64,000 nt of DNA from Nothopassalora personata. Taxonomy: Eukaryota; Ascomycota; Dothideomycetes; Mycosphaerellales; Mycosphaerellaceae. Shown here one piece after another: positions 42,766 to 55,417 of this stretch; the stretch's first letter is position 1; each line of letters opens with the position of its first letter. The stretch covers positions 3,100,001 to 3,164,000 of the forward strand of contig CM066295.1 in the NCBI GenBank assembly GCA_033816765.1. Reading direction: 5' to 3'. The position numbers were made by a program, and so were the translations under genes. The notes below the pieces were generated by a model that worked only from the letters and a program-made list of their open reading frames with translations, had not been told where the DNA came from and made no database searches.

Positions 42766-45190
42766 TGGCTACTGCTGTAGTCGGAAACGTGGATGTCTTG
42801 TCCCATGCATAGAATGTCCTCGCCGTCATGTTACTCGTCCAGTAGGGGCTGAGAGGTTAGTATAGAGTCAGCTGATGCCAAAGGATTCTGGCCCGATCAC
42901 GCAGCTGCATGATCCGCCAAGCGTGGCGTTCCGCTAAAGCAAGCATGAAGTCTGGGAGGAGAGGCACGACGGATGAGAGGCATTCCGAAATGAAGGTCCG
43001 TATGGATGTGGGCAAATACACCAGGAAGATCAACGAAAAGGAAGGATACTCTTTAGAGACGACCACCATTGTCGCAGCAGACCTAGAGAACGTCGATAAG
43101 ATGATGCGTATGCATGGACCGATGAACGCTCGCTGAAACGCTCGGTAGACGAAGGTGAGCGGCTTGATAGCATGCACTGTGCTCCGCTAGAACTCGACAT
43201 GGCCATTCTGCTGAAGCGCTGGAATATTTCAGCATGTGAAGGTAGTTCTAGCGGTATCTCCCGCGCATAGATGATGCCGCTGATGCCGACGAAGAGGAAA
43301 TGAGTGACAGGTTGCGTGATATGGATGGCTTTGAGGTCGTGTCAATGAAGCACCAGGTCTCATACCTGCTGTCGCAGTCATCGTCACGAGGGTTGGAGTA
43401 CGCAACAGACATACCAACATGTATGAGGCCATCATCGTCCCATTGGCAATGCTACTCTCGAGCTTGCCTGAGCAGATACGTATCAAATTCGACGCCTTGT
43501 ATCCCGACGGTCGCACACGACTCCGCATGTGCACCACACATCTGACGCGGGTCGCTTCCTCGTTCAAGCTCCTTGCAAAAGTTTGGCGACCACGACAAGC
43601 CTCTGGATCATCTTGCTCCCCGCGGAATCAACGTGCTCGAGACAGGATACCGGCGGTACCTGAAAGCGTTTTCACTACACGTTCAGTAGTTTTAACATAC
43701 GTTTCTGCGTTGTGAATATCGAGGAGATCAATGACATTCAGGTGAGAAGGCAAGCAGCGTTCTGGTATGGCCCTTCAACAGACACGGCTTCAGTGTTTTG
43801 ATACAAAGTCCTAAAGCTCATTCTCGATGCTTCCAGACAACCAATACCCCAAGTTCAAGAACAAAGCTCATGACCGCCCATCGACGCCAGAGTAACCATT
43901 AACACCTCCAAGCTTTTCCCGACACAACTCCTCCCCATCCTCATCTTCGAGTGACCCTCGCCTAACAATACCTCAAGCCCGCAACATGAACAACTTCTCG
44001 CTCTCTCAAGCCCATTCTCCAAGAGTATACCAACCAGTCTACCAAGCCTCCCCTGCAAGGATATCTCCGACTCGTCGCACTGACTTCGCAGCAACACAGA
44101 GATGTTGTGGATGACCAGGAGGAATCTGGGGATCAATTCTGCCTTTAGCAAGGGAGGGGAGGACATGTGAGGTCATCGGAAAAGGCATGTGTTGAACGTG
44201 GTGCTACGTAGGAAGACTTCGATGCGGGATCGAGGGGAGGAAGTCATGGGAGGTGTATGGTGTTGGGATGCGGTAGGTTGAAGTGGTCGAAGGATTTGAT
44301 AAGGAGAATTGGCGGATCAGAGTGCAGGTGCGGGCGTGCTGCGATGGCAAAGGTGGTCGAAGGAAGGGCAGATGTGAGGGAAAGGTGGTATGTGGAGACA
44401 ATCGGAGGCTTATGTCTAGGGTGGGGCGGGAGGAGGGCTGGAGGATTGTGGATATTTTTGCGAAGATGCTATGAAGAGTGAGGGGCTTCTGTGGTAGGAG
44501 GATATTCGAGGAAGATCGTGCTTAGTGTCAGGATGTGGCTGTGAAGTGATAGCGACATGATTACTGGAGCAATGCTCTCTTTCAGTAACATTGGCGGGTC
44601 CGTTATAGCAGCGTACGCAATGGCGCAAGAACACCCCTATACCGTACTCTAAAGTTGCAGTCAGCAATGCCTCTCGTAGTCTTGAAGTCAATCTTAGTGT
44701 TTAATTGACCATTCATCTTGAGAAAGCCAAGTCAAGATCAGCCCTTCTCCGTTGTATTCGTCTGATGTAGTAACAATCAGGGCATGGTTTTTCTTTGATG
44801 CGTGATTGTATTGGTGGTAGGGAAATCACCCCTTACATTCAATATCGGTGTTCTATCGTGGAACTTCATGCATGGTCTTGACTTCTGTCAATGCTGGGGG
44901 TTGCGAAGTGAGGCTCGAGCTGGTGCTATGACCTGCTAACAGCTCCCGAATGTTGTCGACTTCACCTTCATTTTGCTGTGGATGACACCCATCTCGTGTT
45001 TTATGGACCATGCTGCTCAACAGTCAGTATGATGATTTAGATTCACGTCCGAGCACGCGGAACCAGCCCGAACGTTGAAAGACAGCCCAACACGACTCGG
45101 CAATAAGCGGAGAGCCGATAGGAAGAATTAAAGACTCGGTAAGAAAAATCCGAATCATCGATCGTATGTACTCTCAGCGAAGAGCTGATG
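42766..45190. other. intergenic, no supported gene
   Basis: 2.4 kb with only short competing frames. One stretch (about 43,344-43,580, +) encodes PLAMLLSSLPEQIRIKFDAL but has no supporting exon structure or recognised domain. Confidence 0.4.
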
Positions 45191-45883
45191 CTAATCAGCT
45201 AGCGAAATCTCATTCCCGCGATCGCATTCGATGATACAACCCGAGTTTCTCAATCTCGTCTCAGCACTCTGTGCACTCCTGTTGACACTCAATGCCTCCA
45301 GCAGGAGCCTACCGATGCACAAACACCCTGTCCCATGGCACAGTGAATGACGGCCCCATCTCCGGATCTGAAAACACATTGTCGAACCACTTACTCTGTG
45401 CCATCTTGCGGTCCTTATACCTCGCGCGCCACTGCTTGTTACGAGCGAGCCATAGCTCAAGGCTCGCCTGGATGGTCTCGTTGAGCATACCACTAGGTGC
45501 CACCACTTCGCTGATGACGTGATCCTCTTGTAGGATCTGCCGTAGACAGTGCTTTGGCGTTTTGCTTCAGCTGCAATGGACGCGTCGTGCGATGTTATGT
45601 CTCCAGTGTAGTTCCAGGCGTGATCTCTGTCGAGGAGTTTGGACTCCAAAGGCACCAGGCAGTAGTGACGCTTGGCAAAGAGGTTCTTAATTGGGTTCAT
45701 CTGAGCCATAGCTGCTGGACAGCTGCAGAAGAAGGTATCGTGACCTGCTGGACATGGACAGGAGCCGATGACTTTGCGTGGACTTAGGACTCTCTCGTAC
45801 GCTCGGTCGGCCAGTATCTCCGCGAGAGCGTCTGAGTCTGACATCTTCGGGATTGAAAAGCCGTTCATGGAGAACGCAGGCAT
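45191..45883 (-). pseudogene. hypothetical cysteine-containing protein, frame-disrupted
   Basis: From ATG at 45883 (MPAFSMNGFSIPKMSDSDAL) a credible protein includes GSCPCPAGHDTFFCSCPAAM and LFAKRHYCLVPLESKLLDRD. Around 45,540 the better coding frame shifts by one base to ILQEDHVISEVVAPSGMLNE and continues TIQASLELWLARNKQWRARY to WDRVFVHR. Either a one-base indel or an unrecognised small intron separates the two. I do not recognise the family. Calling it a pseudogene is provisional. Confidence 0.45.
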
Positions 45884-47676
45884 ACATATATAGTGTCACT
45901 TTGTTTTTAGTCAAGCAGCACAATCAGCGAAAGTTTGTTGTTTCCCGGAGATCACAGTGGCATTCAAAGAATGGTAGACAAATGCAGAAGCACCTGACCT
46001 CTGCTCGATTCGCCTTGACCATCGTCGTTCAGAGCCAGCACCTGACGCAGCCCACCTTGACGTGGGTCAAGTCTCTAGAGAACGAAGGCCGCAGCTGTAC
46101 ATAGTGTCCACTGCTATCCGAGTTCTCTTGATGTAGTCTCTTCCCACTCTCATATGGCAGTATCTCACTTTCTCGACGCAGAGCGTTGCATCAATATCCA
46201 TCTATTATCAACTTCGCGCTATCACTAGTTCACCCGGACGACTTTGCCAGTCCTGATCGCCTTTGAAGAGACTTGTGTCCTCGGCATGGTGAGCTTCGGT
46301 GGAGCGTGCGGATATGTGTCTGGCGCCACTTCTGCTTTGGAGTTTTCGAAGATTCAGGGTTGCTTGAACTGTATCCTCAAGCTTGCCGTTGCGAGCGAGG
46401 AAGAGTAGAGGAGCGCCGCGGACTCCACTGGGCAGGCAGACGTTGGATGATCATCGTAGGTTGGCTAGTGGTAATGGAGTTCAGCAGCTGCGTGGTATGA
46501 TAAGCGGGCGAAGTTACACGTCATAGATAGGCATCCAAGAAGCGACAACGAGTAGATATGCTACTGGCGATGATAGGGTGAGTGAAGCTCCTCGCAAAAA
46601 AACCCATACAGGTAACGGTAGTAGCTTTCACGTTGTAATCGTCCACCTGTGGCTCTTTCCTGCGCGTGTGGTCGCGTCGTTCCCATACAGCCCATGCTTG
46701 CAGAAATTTCGTGGGAAGGAAAATTTTCCACACCGCGCGCTCACAGAATGTCGGACGCGTCGCTTTCGAAGGAGAACATTGTGGCGCTCGTCTGTGGATA
46801 CATACGATCATTAGCGTGAGCCGAGGTCGCCAGGCTCGTGTTGTCTCTTCTCCAATACCCGGTGTGCAACCAAGCTGTTGATGAAAAGTAAAGAAGTGTC
46901 AGACGACCGACAACACCCACCTGAGAGAACCGGCCGAAGCCAAGTTCAAGCAGGGCGAGATCATCACCAGCAGTCCGGAGACCGCCATAACGGCATCACT
47001 CTTGAGCATCGCGGTTCATCTCATCAGCCACTTTGGAGTCGTGGCTTTTGTGAAGAACACGATTGTGGATGTTTACTATAGAAATGATTCTATGAAGTAA
47101 ACTGCTGGCTGTCAGTAGGAGTTCAAAGTGTATGGGTGGGTTGGGAGATTGCTTACATCGCTGGAAGAAAGGAAATCAGAACAATGGCGCGAGAAGCAGC
47201 AGTTTTGATATTTTCATCGCGCTAGGGAAGAGCCGCAGACCAGCATTCTCGATGGCAGAAGTCCGAGCTGCTCGACAGAACTTGCGGCCTTACTTCCGCA
47301 ATTTCGCGAGAAAACTGCACGGCGTTGCCAAAATATGTAGTGTGCCGACGCGAGATTCTGAATAAGCACGACCCTCATACTCTTGCCTCAAGCACTACTT
47401 TCACTTTCTCAAATCTGTTTCGATCATATCTCGAACAACACACTAAGGCCAGGCCATGACGACATAAACACAGCTTTGAAAACTTCCACTGTGACGATGT
47501 TGACCACGCTCAACTCATAAATATCACACAAGACCGAACTATCTGCGAGAGCCAGTCCGGCCCTCCTTGAAAGACCAACTACTGTCCAATGCTCAAGCGT
47601 CCGACATATCGCTTGAACTATTGGCACTCAAACTTCATCGGCATACCGAGCACTGTCAATTCTGACAACGAGCACC
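45884..47676. other. intergenic, no supported gene
   Basis: 1.8 kb. A short frame around 46,920-47,100 (+) reads AKFKQGEIITSSPETAITAS and on to VDVYYRNDSMK-stop and might be a terminal exon, but no upstream exon is evident. Confidence 0.35.
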
Positions 47677-48030
47677 ATGGCCACTTTCACCGGCCTCCCA
47701 GCCGAACTTCGGCTTGCCATCTGGCAGTACAGCATGCCTGAACCGCGCAATCTCATCCTCACGTGGACTGGAGACGACTTCAAGTCAAACACGCCGCCGC
47801 CAAATGTCGCACATGTCTGCCATGAAGCGCGACAGGAGACGTTGAAGCAGTACGAACTTGCTTTTGCCACGCGAGGACGACCTGCTCGAACTCTCTTCGA
47901 CTTCTCGAAGGATACACTTTATATCACTGACGACGCCCTCATCATGCTACCACGTCATATTTCAAGCCGTATCAAAAGACTCAAGCACTTCCGCAATGAC
48001 TATATTATGGCGCAGAAGTGTAGTTCATGA
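47677..48030 (+). CDS. 2EXR-domain protein, short
   Basis: A 117-residue frame beginning MATFTGLPAELRLAIWQYSM, with NVAHVCHEARQETLKQYELA and DTLYI. The opening LPAELR-x-IW and the CHEAR motif are hallmarks of the fungal 2EXR domain, whose function is unknown. Typical members are 250-350 residues, so this is short: the frame stops after MAQKCSS at 48030, and the + sequence to about 48,250 keeps some related character in another frame (STFTFVLPKPT). It may be truncated by a frameshift or lack a recognised intron. Confidence 0.7.
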   Translation: MATFTGLPAELRLAIWQYSMPEPRNLILTWTGDDFKSNTPPPNVAHVCHEARQETLKQYELAFATRGRPARTLFDFSKDTLYITDDALIMLPRHISSRIKRLKHFRNDYIMAQKCSS

Positions 48031-48281
48031 CTGAAGTATTCAGAAATTCCATGCATGATCCGGCCCTCGACTACCTCTCACACCACGATGCACGAAGCTC
48101 TTCATCACACCATAAGGGCAGTGAGCTCGAGCTTGAGGCTCGCTTTTCGACATTCACCTTCGTCTTACCCAAGCCGACATCGCGCATGGATCAACTTGAT
48201 GTAAGCATCAAGCAGCTCTGTCCTCTCGGTCTCTCCAGACCTCATGATCAGTGACCCAGGCTGCAGTGATGCTGAGTTTTC

Positions 48282-49611
48282 TCAGATCAATGCGACATCT
48301 TGACGCATAATTGCGGAGCTTTCCTTGTTGACCTCCTGCCTGAGGCCGTGCTGTACGATCGCGTTGCCTGCGGCGATACCAATAGCCTGTCCGATCGCTC
48401 GCGTGAACGCCACCATCCCAGACGCGATGACTACCTGCTCCTCCATGGCGGGCGCTTGCGCTGCTATTGGCGTGGAGGGCAACAGTATGCCAATGCCAAG
48501 TCCGGCCGGCACGTTGATGAAGGGCCATGCCGCGATCGAAGTGTCCTGGTCAAGCAGCACAAGCAGTCCGTATCCGAGCGCGATCATGATCTACTCAACC
48601 ACGATAATCGATGTGTACTTTCCGATTCTCGACATGATCATCCCATTCAGCACGGTAGTCGGACCGGCCAGTAATGTTCCGGGAAGCAGTGTGACTCCAG
48701 AGATCAGTGACGAGTATACTTTGACGATCTGGTAGTACAGCGGTAGGGAGAAGATCAGCCCAAACTGGATCAGTCCGAACGCAAATGCCGAGAATGGCGA
48801 GACAGCCACAGTGTGGTCGTTCCGTATCGCTAGCGGCAATATAGGGTTTGATGGCACCATGAACTCGTATATTAGCCATGCAAAGGGACCGACATCGCCC
48901 AGGATGAGCGGCACCAAAGTATGGTACGAGCCCCAGGCGTACATTACGCCACCCCAAGTCACGGCAATAAGGAAGCTCAACAAGCTGGCCACCGTCAGCG
49001 CGGCTCCAAACCAGTTGACACGGCCTAAGAGCTTCCAGTCAAGTCACTTCATCGGTGCTGCAGATTCAGCCAGGCTCAACCTGGATATGTTGAGAGAAAC
49101 GCCAACCAATACCAGTGCGATGGCGCTGATCGGTCACGCTATCCAGAATATTCCGTAGACCATCGTCAGCAAAATGTGCAGGGCGCGTTGTGCTCGAAGA
49201 CATACCATCGCCACGAAACATTTCCCGAGAAGCCTCCTCCCATGATCGGGCCCAGAGACATTTCCAGCAGCCAGATCAGACCATTAATCGTGAGCGCTTG
49301 CGGTCGCTGTATCTTCTCAAACAAATCTTTCATGACCACATACATAACCCCGATGATGCAGCCTCCACCAATTCCTTGCAGGACCCCCTCTGCCAGCAAC
49401 GCTGCGATGTTCTGTGCTGTACTGCATACTATCGTACCGATCAAGAAGAGGGACAGTGCTGAAAGGCTGACAACCCTCCGACCAAAGATGTTCGATGCCA
49501 CGCGAAAAAGTGGTAGGAAAGTGGCTGATCCTAGTGTGTAGGCGACACTTGCGTAATATGCCTCGAGTGTGGTCGTATTGAGGTCTTCTTCGATGATCTA
49601 CACGGCGTCAT
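48282..49611 (-). pseudogene. MFS drug:proton antiporter (DHA2-like) pseudogene
   Basis: Following the minus strand from about 49,611: IIEEDLNTTTLEAYYASVAY, NIFGRRVVSLSALSLFLIGT, GVLQGIGGGCIIGVMYVV and GPIMGGGFSGNVSWRWYVF are the ordered DHA2 helices 1-5. After a frame break come NWFGAALTVASLLSFLIAVT, LFSLPLYYQIVK, GVTLLPGTLLAGPTTVL, then VVE-TAG-IMIALGYGLLVLL at about 48,588 and GLGIGILLPSTPIAAQAPA to the end. The TAG replaces the Trp expected there (TGG to TAG). An N-terminal TAG and a frame break near 49,170 add to the damage. Functional relatives export toxins or drugs. Confidence 0.8.
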
Positions 49612-50557
49612 CAGCAAGATGACTTGTCAGTCCACCTTGACAGTTCCGACCATCTCAGTCGCGGTCGAACAGCCATCTGAGGGCTACCGGTATCTTCATC
49701 ACCAAGCATCGCGTCCTACGCGGAGAGCTTTACTCCTTGAATCATAAGGTCACTTTACTCTCGCTACGTTCGTCACTGGTGAGGCGCAATTATACCCGCT
49801 TGACTCGGTCTTCTTGTCACGCAGATTGGTGGCCATGAAAATGTTTTGTCATCGCCAGACTTTGGGAATGGTCTTACGAAAAGCCAGAAAAGGTGGGATC
49901 GGACTGTCAAGAAGCCACGAATACAGCTATCGCCTCGGCAACAGCATGAACATTTGAAGGATACATATGAGAATGTCTACTCGAGGCATGTTGTCAAGAG
50001 CAGATGCCTGAAGCGAAAGCGACAGCATCACGTGAGCTACTCTCATCCTTGCTAGCGCGGGTTTCTCAGTCCCCTGTAGTCGCATCTCCCGTCTCTTTGC
50101 GCAGCAGCGACCTTCTCTCATCTCATCAGCAACAACACCATCACATCCCACTTCAAACATCACGCCGCATATCAACGCGTGTGTCACTATTTGCCTTCTC
50201 GATACACACTGAACGCAACGCCAGCTTCAGTCACCAGTCACCAACCCGCGACGGCGCAAGCTCCGCTCGCTCGCCTTTTCTTGTCGCCTTCACCGGCTGC
50301 GCCGCATCTCCATCGCCCCAGCCTACAAGTACCATTCACGGTCTAGCCACGACTCCTTCCATTCACCTTCTCCGCGATACGCGCTTACTCACAGCTCAAC
50401 CCGACGTAACCTCTCGGCTCGTCACGTCAAAACCACCAACACATACGCGAGCTCTTCTTAAACAACGCGCACCCGCCTCACCTGATCCCAACATCATTTG
50501 GATCTCACACCACCACACGATCCCAAACCATCAACACCAACATCGACCATACTCACC
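49612..50557. promoter_or_regulatory. pyrimidine-rich upstream region of YRA1/ALY gene
   Basis: The last ~500 bp is CT/CA-rich leader sequence typical of highly expressed fungal genes, with many short upstream ATGs. No gene is supported. Confidence 0.4.
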
Positions 50558-52128
50558 ATGTCCGGAAAACTCGACCAGTCTCTCGATGAGATCATGAAGG
50601 ACAGCGGCGCAACCCGTGGCCCACGTCGCGGCAAGAACGGACGACTCCCCAATCGCAAGGCCGCCCAGAAGTCCAAGGCCGCCACCACTGCAGTCGTTGC
50701 ACCATCCGGCGGCGTCCGGAAGAATACCAAGGCTGGGAAGCCCGCCAGGACACCCGCAGTGCCCGTCGCACCACTTTCCGGAGAAAGCAAGATCAATGTT
50801 TCCAACCTCCCCGTCGACATCGAGGAGCGCATGATCAAGGTACGTTGACCGGACCGGCCCAAAGGGCACACGCGTTCCGCCGACATTCTGCGATATTTTA
50901 TCTTGCGCGCCATTCACTTTCCGATGGAGCAGGCTTCTGCCTATGAAGAGGACTGAAGTGAGGTGACTTCACGATCCTGGTCCACGCTCGGTGATCGCTC
51001 GCTTTTCGAAGCAATGAGCATCGCGAGACGAGCAGAGACTCATTGCGTCTTGCGCAAACCCTCTCACGCTTGTTCTGCCTGGCAAGCGGATGTGATCGAG
51101 GCGCAGACATTGACACAGCAGATGATCGGGTTCAGAGAGCACGCAGCACAAGTGGTACCGCAGCATCTCACGTGTGTTCAGCATCATGGCCTCCTGTCCG
51201 TATGCGCAAGCTTCTGGCGTGTTGGAATGGAGGTGAACATGCCGACGGTTGCTGTGACGGCGATGAATAGAGACGAGCATACTGCATAGACGAGTGATGT
51301 CGTCGACAGAGGAGCGGACATTTCAGGTGCTGAAGACAGTCTATGACTTGGAAACAACCGGACATGTTCTTCGCGGACTCCGATGCCTGCTGCCGCTGCT
51401 CTTTGAACCCATCTCTGTCGGCTGAGTGATGGATGAAGTGGGAGATGGTGCTGTACACCTGATGCTGGCGCGCATAGACCGTCTCGGATCTTTCCTCGCT
51501 GTCTACCACTAGCTTCGACTAACCTTACTCTGTGATCAGGATTACTTCAACGACACGGCTGGACCAGTCAAGAGAATCATCGCCAACTACAGACAAAACG
51601 GAACATTCTCCGGCTCTGCCGTTGTCATCTTCAGCAAGCCAGATGCCGCCGCCAAGGCCGCCAAGGCTGACGGCACGAAGGTCGACGGGAAGCCACTGAG
51701 GGTATGGATATCTTCTAGCGTGTCCAATTAAAGACTGTGCTGAGTGCGCCTAGGTTGAAATCCTCGTGAGCGCCAAGCAAGTTGCACCCAAGTCTCTTGC
51801 AGAGCGTGTTTCGTAAGTGGCTCCCTGCCAATCACTACATCGAACAGTTCTAATCGTCTATAGGGCACCACCAAAGAACGCGGCCAAGGAGAACCAAAAG
51901 AAGAATCAGAAGAAGGAAGGTCCAAAGGCTGCCACAAACGGCGAGAAGAAGGCGGGAGCGAAGAAGTCTGGTCGCGCAGGCCGACCGAAGAAGAAGACGG
52001 CGGAGGAGCTCGACGCAGAAATGCAGGACTACTTCGGCGGTGGTGAGGCTCCTGCAGCCACGACCAACGGCGCCGCCCAGCCAGCTGTCACCACCAACGG
52101 TGACGATGCCATGGATGAGGTGTTGTGA
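50558..52128 (+). CDS. YRA1: ALY/REF-type mRNA export factor (Yra1/Mlo3-like), 4 exons
   Basis: Exons 50558-50839, 51540-51701, 51754-51812 and 51864-52128 encode 255 residues. It begins MSGKLDQSLDEIMKDSG, the conserved REF N-box that binds the Mex67/NXF export receptor, then an RG/K-rich segment. One RRM follows (RNP2 INVSNL; RNP1 GSAVVIF) and ends VEILVS. The C-terminus is lysine-rich and closes LDAEMQDYFGG, the second conserved REF box. REF proteins couple splicing/TREX to mRNA export in the nucleus. Intron 1 is 700 bp, at least ten times the local norm, and splits the RRM after helix 1. Yeast YRA1 also has an unusually long intron used for autoregulation, so the same control is plausible here. 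Confidence 0.92.
50840..51539 (+). promoter_or_regulatory. 700-bp intron 1 of the YRA1/ALY gene
   Basis: Donor GTACGT, acceptor GATCAG. Other introns in this window are 50-150 bp. It contains no frame of interest. Candidate cis-regulatory intron by analogy with yeast YRA1. Confidence 0.6.
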
Positions 52129-53485
52129 GGAGGGTGTGAGGACGATTTGATCGCAGCAGGGGCGCCATAACGGACGTATCTCCTGCTCTTACCACGGCAA
52201 GCATTATGTGCCATAAAGAGATGACTCCGAGATTGTATCAGTACGGCAGCCGAGTCTTTCTTTGGGTTGCAAGGTGTTCTCAACAGAATGAATCAGCATT
52301 GTGGTATCGAGATGAATTGCTGGTGGGACAGCGAAACACTTTTCTTGCTCCATCCGGATTACCTTTACCTGCAAGTCGGTCCGCTTGCACGCACACGAAA
52401 CAACACGAACCACACTTTCGAAGCTCCATTTGAGAGCCACGACAGGTCTCCAGCGACTAATGCGACCCCTGAGCCCGGTGGTCCAGGTCGTCGACGGCCA
52501 GCTTGGCCGATATAGGCATTATTAATCGCCTGCTCCGCTCCGCGTTCTTGCTAGCGTTTCCCGTGCGGTTCGCCATTGATCCTTGTTTGCTAACGGCTCC
52601 CGAACGTTCTCCAGCTGTCTCCGGAGCTATGGCCCAGCCCACATGCCCAGAATGGACAGCTGTTCCATAAATCGCATGTTAGGCAGGAGTGCCTGCGATT
52701 GCCCCTCGATTTCGGCAGCCTGCATCACTTATCAGCACTGCGGGAAGCAGAACCTTCCCTTCACGCGCCCGCGTTCCCGCCTCACGCTTGAGACGCTGGT
52801 CCGTGGTTCAGGTGCTTCTGGGAAAGACGACCGAGCTGTTTGCTGGTGTCGTCATATCCTTTGCAACGTCTGGGGAGACACTGAACCTTGACTTGTGTTC
52901 ATTGCGAGAGTGCACAACAACATCCGTTCGTACCAAGCTTGATGATGATGATGATGATGATCGATCGACGTAGCATTGCGGGTCTAGATGGCCATGATGG
53001 TGCTGTCGCCACTACGCCAAAACGCCCTGCGGCCAGTCTCTTCGTGGCAGACGCTCGAACAGACGCAGCAGCGCAGTGCGGGGTCGCGTGTGCCCCGCAG
53101 AGTCGCGACGGCCTGGATGTCCTTGCACCCGAGCAGCCATTCACAGGAGCGCGCCGCAAGGGCCATGGCTCGTTTTGCAGCAGTCCTTGTGCGCGAACAA
53201 GTGGTGCTGCTGGACGAGTGGAGGCAAGCGCGGCGGAGATCGCAGCTGCCTGCCGTGCACGATGAATTGTCAGAGGTTAATCCACAGCGCGCAGGACGAC
53301 GGCGTCCAGAAGGAGAGAAGGAGGGAGCAACGACTGACTGCTCCTCCTTCTTCATAAAGCCCCTCTGCCGCCCGCCCACCATACTTTCTCTTGTCCCTCA
53401 CACCTCATTGCTGTGCGATCTGAGCACTACCTACTGGTTCTTGTTCCCTTTGATATACCCCAGTACCCAAACGTAATTCGCCATC
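52129..53485. other. intergenic; (GAT)7 microsatellite
   Basis: 1.36 kb without a supported gene. A GAT trinucleotide run lies at 52941-52961. Confidence 0.5.
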
Positions 53486-55098
53486 ATGTCTCTTTCCATC
53501 CAGCTCGAGACGCCGACCGCCGGCAAGTACGAGCAGCCAACGGGCCTGTAAGTAGAGCAGCCATCAGTAATTGCCGAGGGAAGGAACGAATCTTAATCAA
53601 TGCCCCCCCCAGCTTCATCAACAACGAGTGGGTGAAGCCAGTCAGTGGCAAGTTCTTCGATGTCATCAACCCAACCACCGAAGAGGTCATCTGCCAAGTC
53701 GCAGAGGCTGATGAGAAGGATGTCGACATTGCCGTCGCCGCCGCCCGCAAGGCCTTCGAGGGCCCATGGAGACAAGAGACCCCAGAGAACCGTGGCAAGC
53801 TCCTTGTGAAGCTCGCCGACCTCTTCGAGAAGAACCTCGACCTCCTCGCCTCCGTCGAAGCACTCGACAACGGAAAGGCGTTCAACATGGCTAAGGTCGA
53901 CATTGGCATGTGCGCTGGCTGCCTACGATACTACGGTGGCTGGGCCGACAAGATTGAGGGCAAAGTCGTCGACACCACCCCAGACACTTTCAATTACGTC
54001 AAGAAGGAGCCAATCGGTGTGTGCGGTCAGATCATTCCATGGAACTTCCCCCTCCTCATGTGGGCATGGAAGATTGGTCCAGCCATCGCCACTGGTAACA
54101 CCGTTGTCCTCAAAACTGCCGAGCAGACTCCTCTTGGTGCCTACGTCGCCGCCAACCTCCTGAAGGAGGCGGGTTTCCCACCCGGTGTAGTCAACATCAT
54201 CTCTGGTTTCGGAAAGGTTGCCGGTGCTGCTCTCTCGTCGCACATGGATGTCGACAAGGTCGCTTTCACTGGTTCCACCGTCGTTGGACGCACCATTCTC
54301 AAGGCTGCTGCTGGCTCCAACCTGAAGAAGGTCACCCTCGAGCTCGGTGGCAAGTCGCCAAACATTGTCTTCGATGATGCGGACATTGACAACGCCATCT
54401 CGTGGGTCAACTTCGGTATCTTTTTCAACCACGGCCAGTGCTGCTGCGCGGGTACACGTATTTACGTCCAGGAGGGTATCTACGACAAGTTCTTGGAGCG
54501 ATTCAAGGAGCGCGCACAGAAGAACGTTGTTGGTGACCCATTCGCCGCCGACACCTTCCAGGGTCCACAAGTGTCGCAAGTGCAATTTGACCGCATCATG
54601 GGGTGAGTAATGCCGGACACCGATGAATCTTATACACTCAGCTAACATAACTCTAGTTACATTCAGGCCGGCAAGGACGCCGGTGCCAAGGTCGAGATCG
54701 GCGGTAACCGCAAGGGCGATAAGGGTTACTTCATCGAGCCAACAATCTTCTCCAACGTCACCGAGGACATGAAGATCATGCAAGAGGAGATCTTCGGCCC
54801 AGTCTGCTCCATCTCCAAGTTCAAGACCAAGGAGGAGGTCATCAAGGTCGGTAACGCCACCACCTACGGTCTCGCCGCCGCTGTCCACACCAAGAATCTC
54901 AACACTGCCATTGAGGTTTCGAATGCTCTCCGCGCCGGTACCGTCTGGGTCAACACCTACAACACCCTGCACCACCAGCTTCCATTCGGTGGCTACAAGG
55001 AGTCAGGTATTGGACGTGAGCTTGGTGAGGATGCGTTGGCCAACTACACACAGACCAAGACTGTGTCGATCCGGCTGGGTGATGCTCTCTTCGGTTAA
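53486..55098 (+). CDS. NAD(P)-dependent aldehyde dehydrogenase, 3 exons
   Basis: Exons 53486-53547, 53613-54602 and 54657-55098 encode 497 residues starting [20 protein letters not shown]. Class-1/2 ALDH landmarks are all present: [24 protein letters not shown], the Rossmann loop [11 protein letters not shown] and FTGSTVVGR, catalytic Glu in [11 protein letters not shown] (about 263), catalytic Cys in GQCCCAGTR (about 297-299), and the C-terminal [14 protein letters not shown]. It oxidises acetaldehyde and other aldehydes to acids in ethanol and lipid-aldehyde metabolism. It has no mitochondrial presequence, so probably cytosolic. Dothideomycete homologues are known allergens of the Alt a 10/Cla h 10 type (family knowledge). 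Confidence 0.95.
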
Positions 55099-55417
55099 GC
55101 GTGGTGTGAGCATGGTGATGAGCGATGCTCTTCTATGTACTTACGTTATGAAGCTACGATGAAAGAAAGGATGTAAGATGAAATGAGAAGAGCTTCCAAA
55201 TATTTTACTTTCCAACTGGGGTGCTTATTTTCATCTCATCACACCACTTGACAATCCGCTGTTTGAAGTAGTCCCGTAGCAATTCGCCCGGCTAAATGTA
55301 TCTCCGCCACCATTTCTCGTGCTTCCCAAGTTTCACTCCCTTCACACTACCAAATCTCTCTCTCTATCTCCACCACACCGCCCACACCGCCCACCCGGGC
55401 CACCCACCACCCTCACA

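Noticed and set aside
50004..50597. 197-codon frame overlapping the YRA1 start
   Set aside because: S/T/H/P-rich translation of a pyrimidine-rich leader with no domain. It conflicts with the well-supported YRA1 N-terminus.
50840..51539. Possible C/D box snoRNA in the YRA1 intron (GTGATGGATGAAG ... CTGA)
   Set aside because: Box C is imperfect and no convincing terminal stem or paired D box was found by eye.
53923..54975. 350-codon antisense frame
   Set aside because: Mirror of the aldehyde dehydrogenase exons; valine/aspartate/leucine-rich composition typical of antisense shadows.
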